NCBI RefSeq assembly: GCF_018380615.1
Contig: NZ_JAGYVZ010000006.1
Span: forward strand, 62,001 to 126,000
Direction: 5' to 3'
DNA from: Flavobacterium psychroterrae
Lineage (GTDB): Bacteria > Bacteroidota > Bacteroidia > Flavobacteriales > Flavobacteriaceae
DNA length: 64,000 nt
Position numbers and translations under genes: made by a program. Of the stretch, positions 63,663-64,000 are shown in pieces. The notes under the pieces were generated by a model, which saw only the letters and a program-made list of their open reading frames with translations, was not told the origin of the DNA and did not search any database. How positions within the stretch are numbered: the first letter of the stretch is position 1; each line of letters begins with the position of its first letter.

Positions 63663-64000
63663 TTGAAAATAGTAAATAAATTCTATCCGCATGCCCTTGT
63701 TATATTGGGTTTTATTCTCGTTTCTTTAATTTATTTTTATCCTGTTTTACAAGGAAAACAAATATTCCAGTCGGATATTGCTCAATATACCGGAATGGCA
63801 AAAGAGCAAAATGATTTTAGAGCTACAGAACATTCTGAACCATATTGGACAAATTCAGCTTTTGGCGGAATGCCAACATATCAGTTAGGTGCAAATTATC
63901 CTAATGATTATGTGGGTAAAATAGATGATGCTTTACGTTTTTTACCGCGTCCTGCTGATTATTTGTTTTTATATTTCTTAGGATTCTACGGATTACTACT
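63663..64000 (+). CDS. YfhO family membrane protein (5' part only)
   Basis: 112 residues are visible: an N-terminal membrane segment (ALVILGFILVSLIYFYPVL, about residues 11-29) followed by QIFQSDIAQYTGMAKEQNDF and NSAFGGMPTYQLGANYPN, and the start of a second helix (YLFLYFLGFYGLL). This is the usual beginning of the long Bacteroidota YfhO-type proteins, polytopic membrane glycosyltransferase-like proteins. Translation most likely starts at a TTG (63663-63665): no ATG is available between it and the in-frame stop at 63645-63647. The gene runs off the right edge. Confidence 0.8.
   Translation, partial: MKIVNKFYPHALVILGFILVSLIYFYPVLQGKQIFQSDIAQYTGMAKEQNDFRATEHSEPYWTNSAFGGMPTYQLGANYPNDYVGKIDDALRFLPRPADYLFLYFLGFYGLL

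Overview
The window reads as chromosomal DNA of a Bacteroidota member, most likely a Flavobacterium or close relative. The evidence is AT-rich coding and spacer DNA, a SusC/SusD pair, a type IX secretion sorting domain, LysM/periplasmic-binding hybrids, DUF4834, DUF3810 and DUF3820 proteins, and the flavobacterial core promoter (TTG, about 18-22 bases, TAnnTTTG) in front of many genes. No rRNA, tRNA, CRISPR array or prophage was seen. Most of the window is ordinary core genome; the accessory parts are the sugar locus (about 7.8-22.7 kb), a REP-type transposase unit (about 46.9-47.7 kb) and a nitrite/nitric oxide locus (about 52.7-58.9 kb).

Layout. 0-7.6 kb: a thiamine-pyrophosphate enzyme cut by the window edge, a small lipoprotein, guaA, two LysM cell-wall-binding proteins and an OsmC protein. 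7.8-22.7 kb: a glycan locus with a GH109-like enzyme, a DUF3472 protein, SusD and SusC on the minus strand, a CBM9-like protein, a LacI-family regulator, then a GHMP sugar kinase, a sugar nucleotidyltransferase and a fused NagB/PIG-L enzyme. Identical paired operators and near-identical core promoters stand before susC and before the kinase, so uptake and intracellular processing look co-regulated. 22.9-46.8 kb: housekeeping and small genes (DUF3820, two DUF4190 proteins, pyrG, yidC, mnmA, a secreted S8 protease, a flavin oxidoreductase, a Nudix hydrolase, an acyltransferase, an ECF sigma factor with a membrane partner, DUF3810, pepD, a cupin, a DEAD-box helicase, a HAM1 pyrophosphatase and an ABC exporter).

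46.9-52.5 kb: a tyrosine (HUH) transposase of the REP-associated type sits between two inverted copies of a 31-base palindrome; its C-terminus appears frameshifted. It is followed by a GH88 hydrolase, two paralogous lipoproteins, an FMN-dependent glutamate-synthase-like protein and a NYN-LOTUS protein. 52.7-58.9 kb: an Rrf2/NsrR-like regulator with three cysteines, an azurin-like copper protein, a di-iron Fe-S repair protein, a polytopic membrane protein, a SCO protein, a NirV-like protein and a copper nitrite reductase fused to cytochrome c. The same 18-base palindrome lies before the regulator, the repair gene and the nitrite reductase, which ties the locus into one probable nitric-oxide-responsive regulon. 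59-64 kb: an alpha-oxoamine synthase (sphingolipid or sulfonolipid type), a lipoprotein, a GNAT-fold protein, an outer-membrane protein, a DUF4834 protein and the start of a YfhO-family membrane protein.

Several families of short interspersed repeats lie almost only at gene 3' ends or in spacers, often as inverted pairs that could fold into hairpins. They are the main structure in the window that the gene list does not explain.
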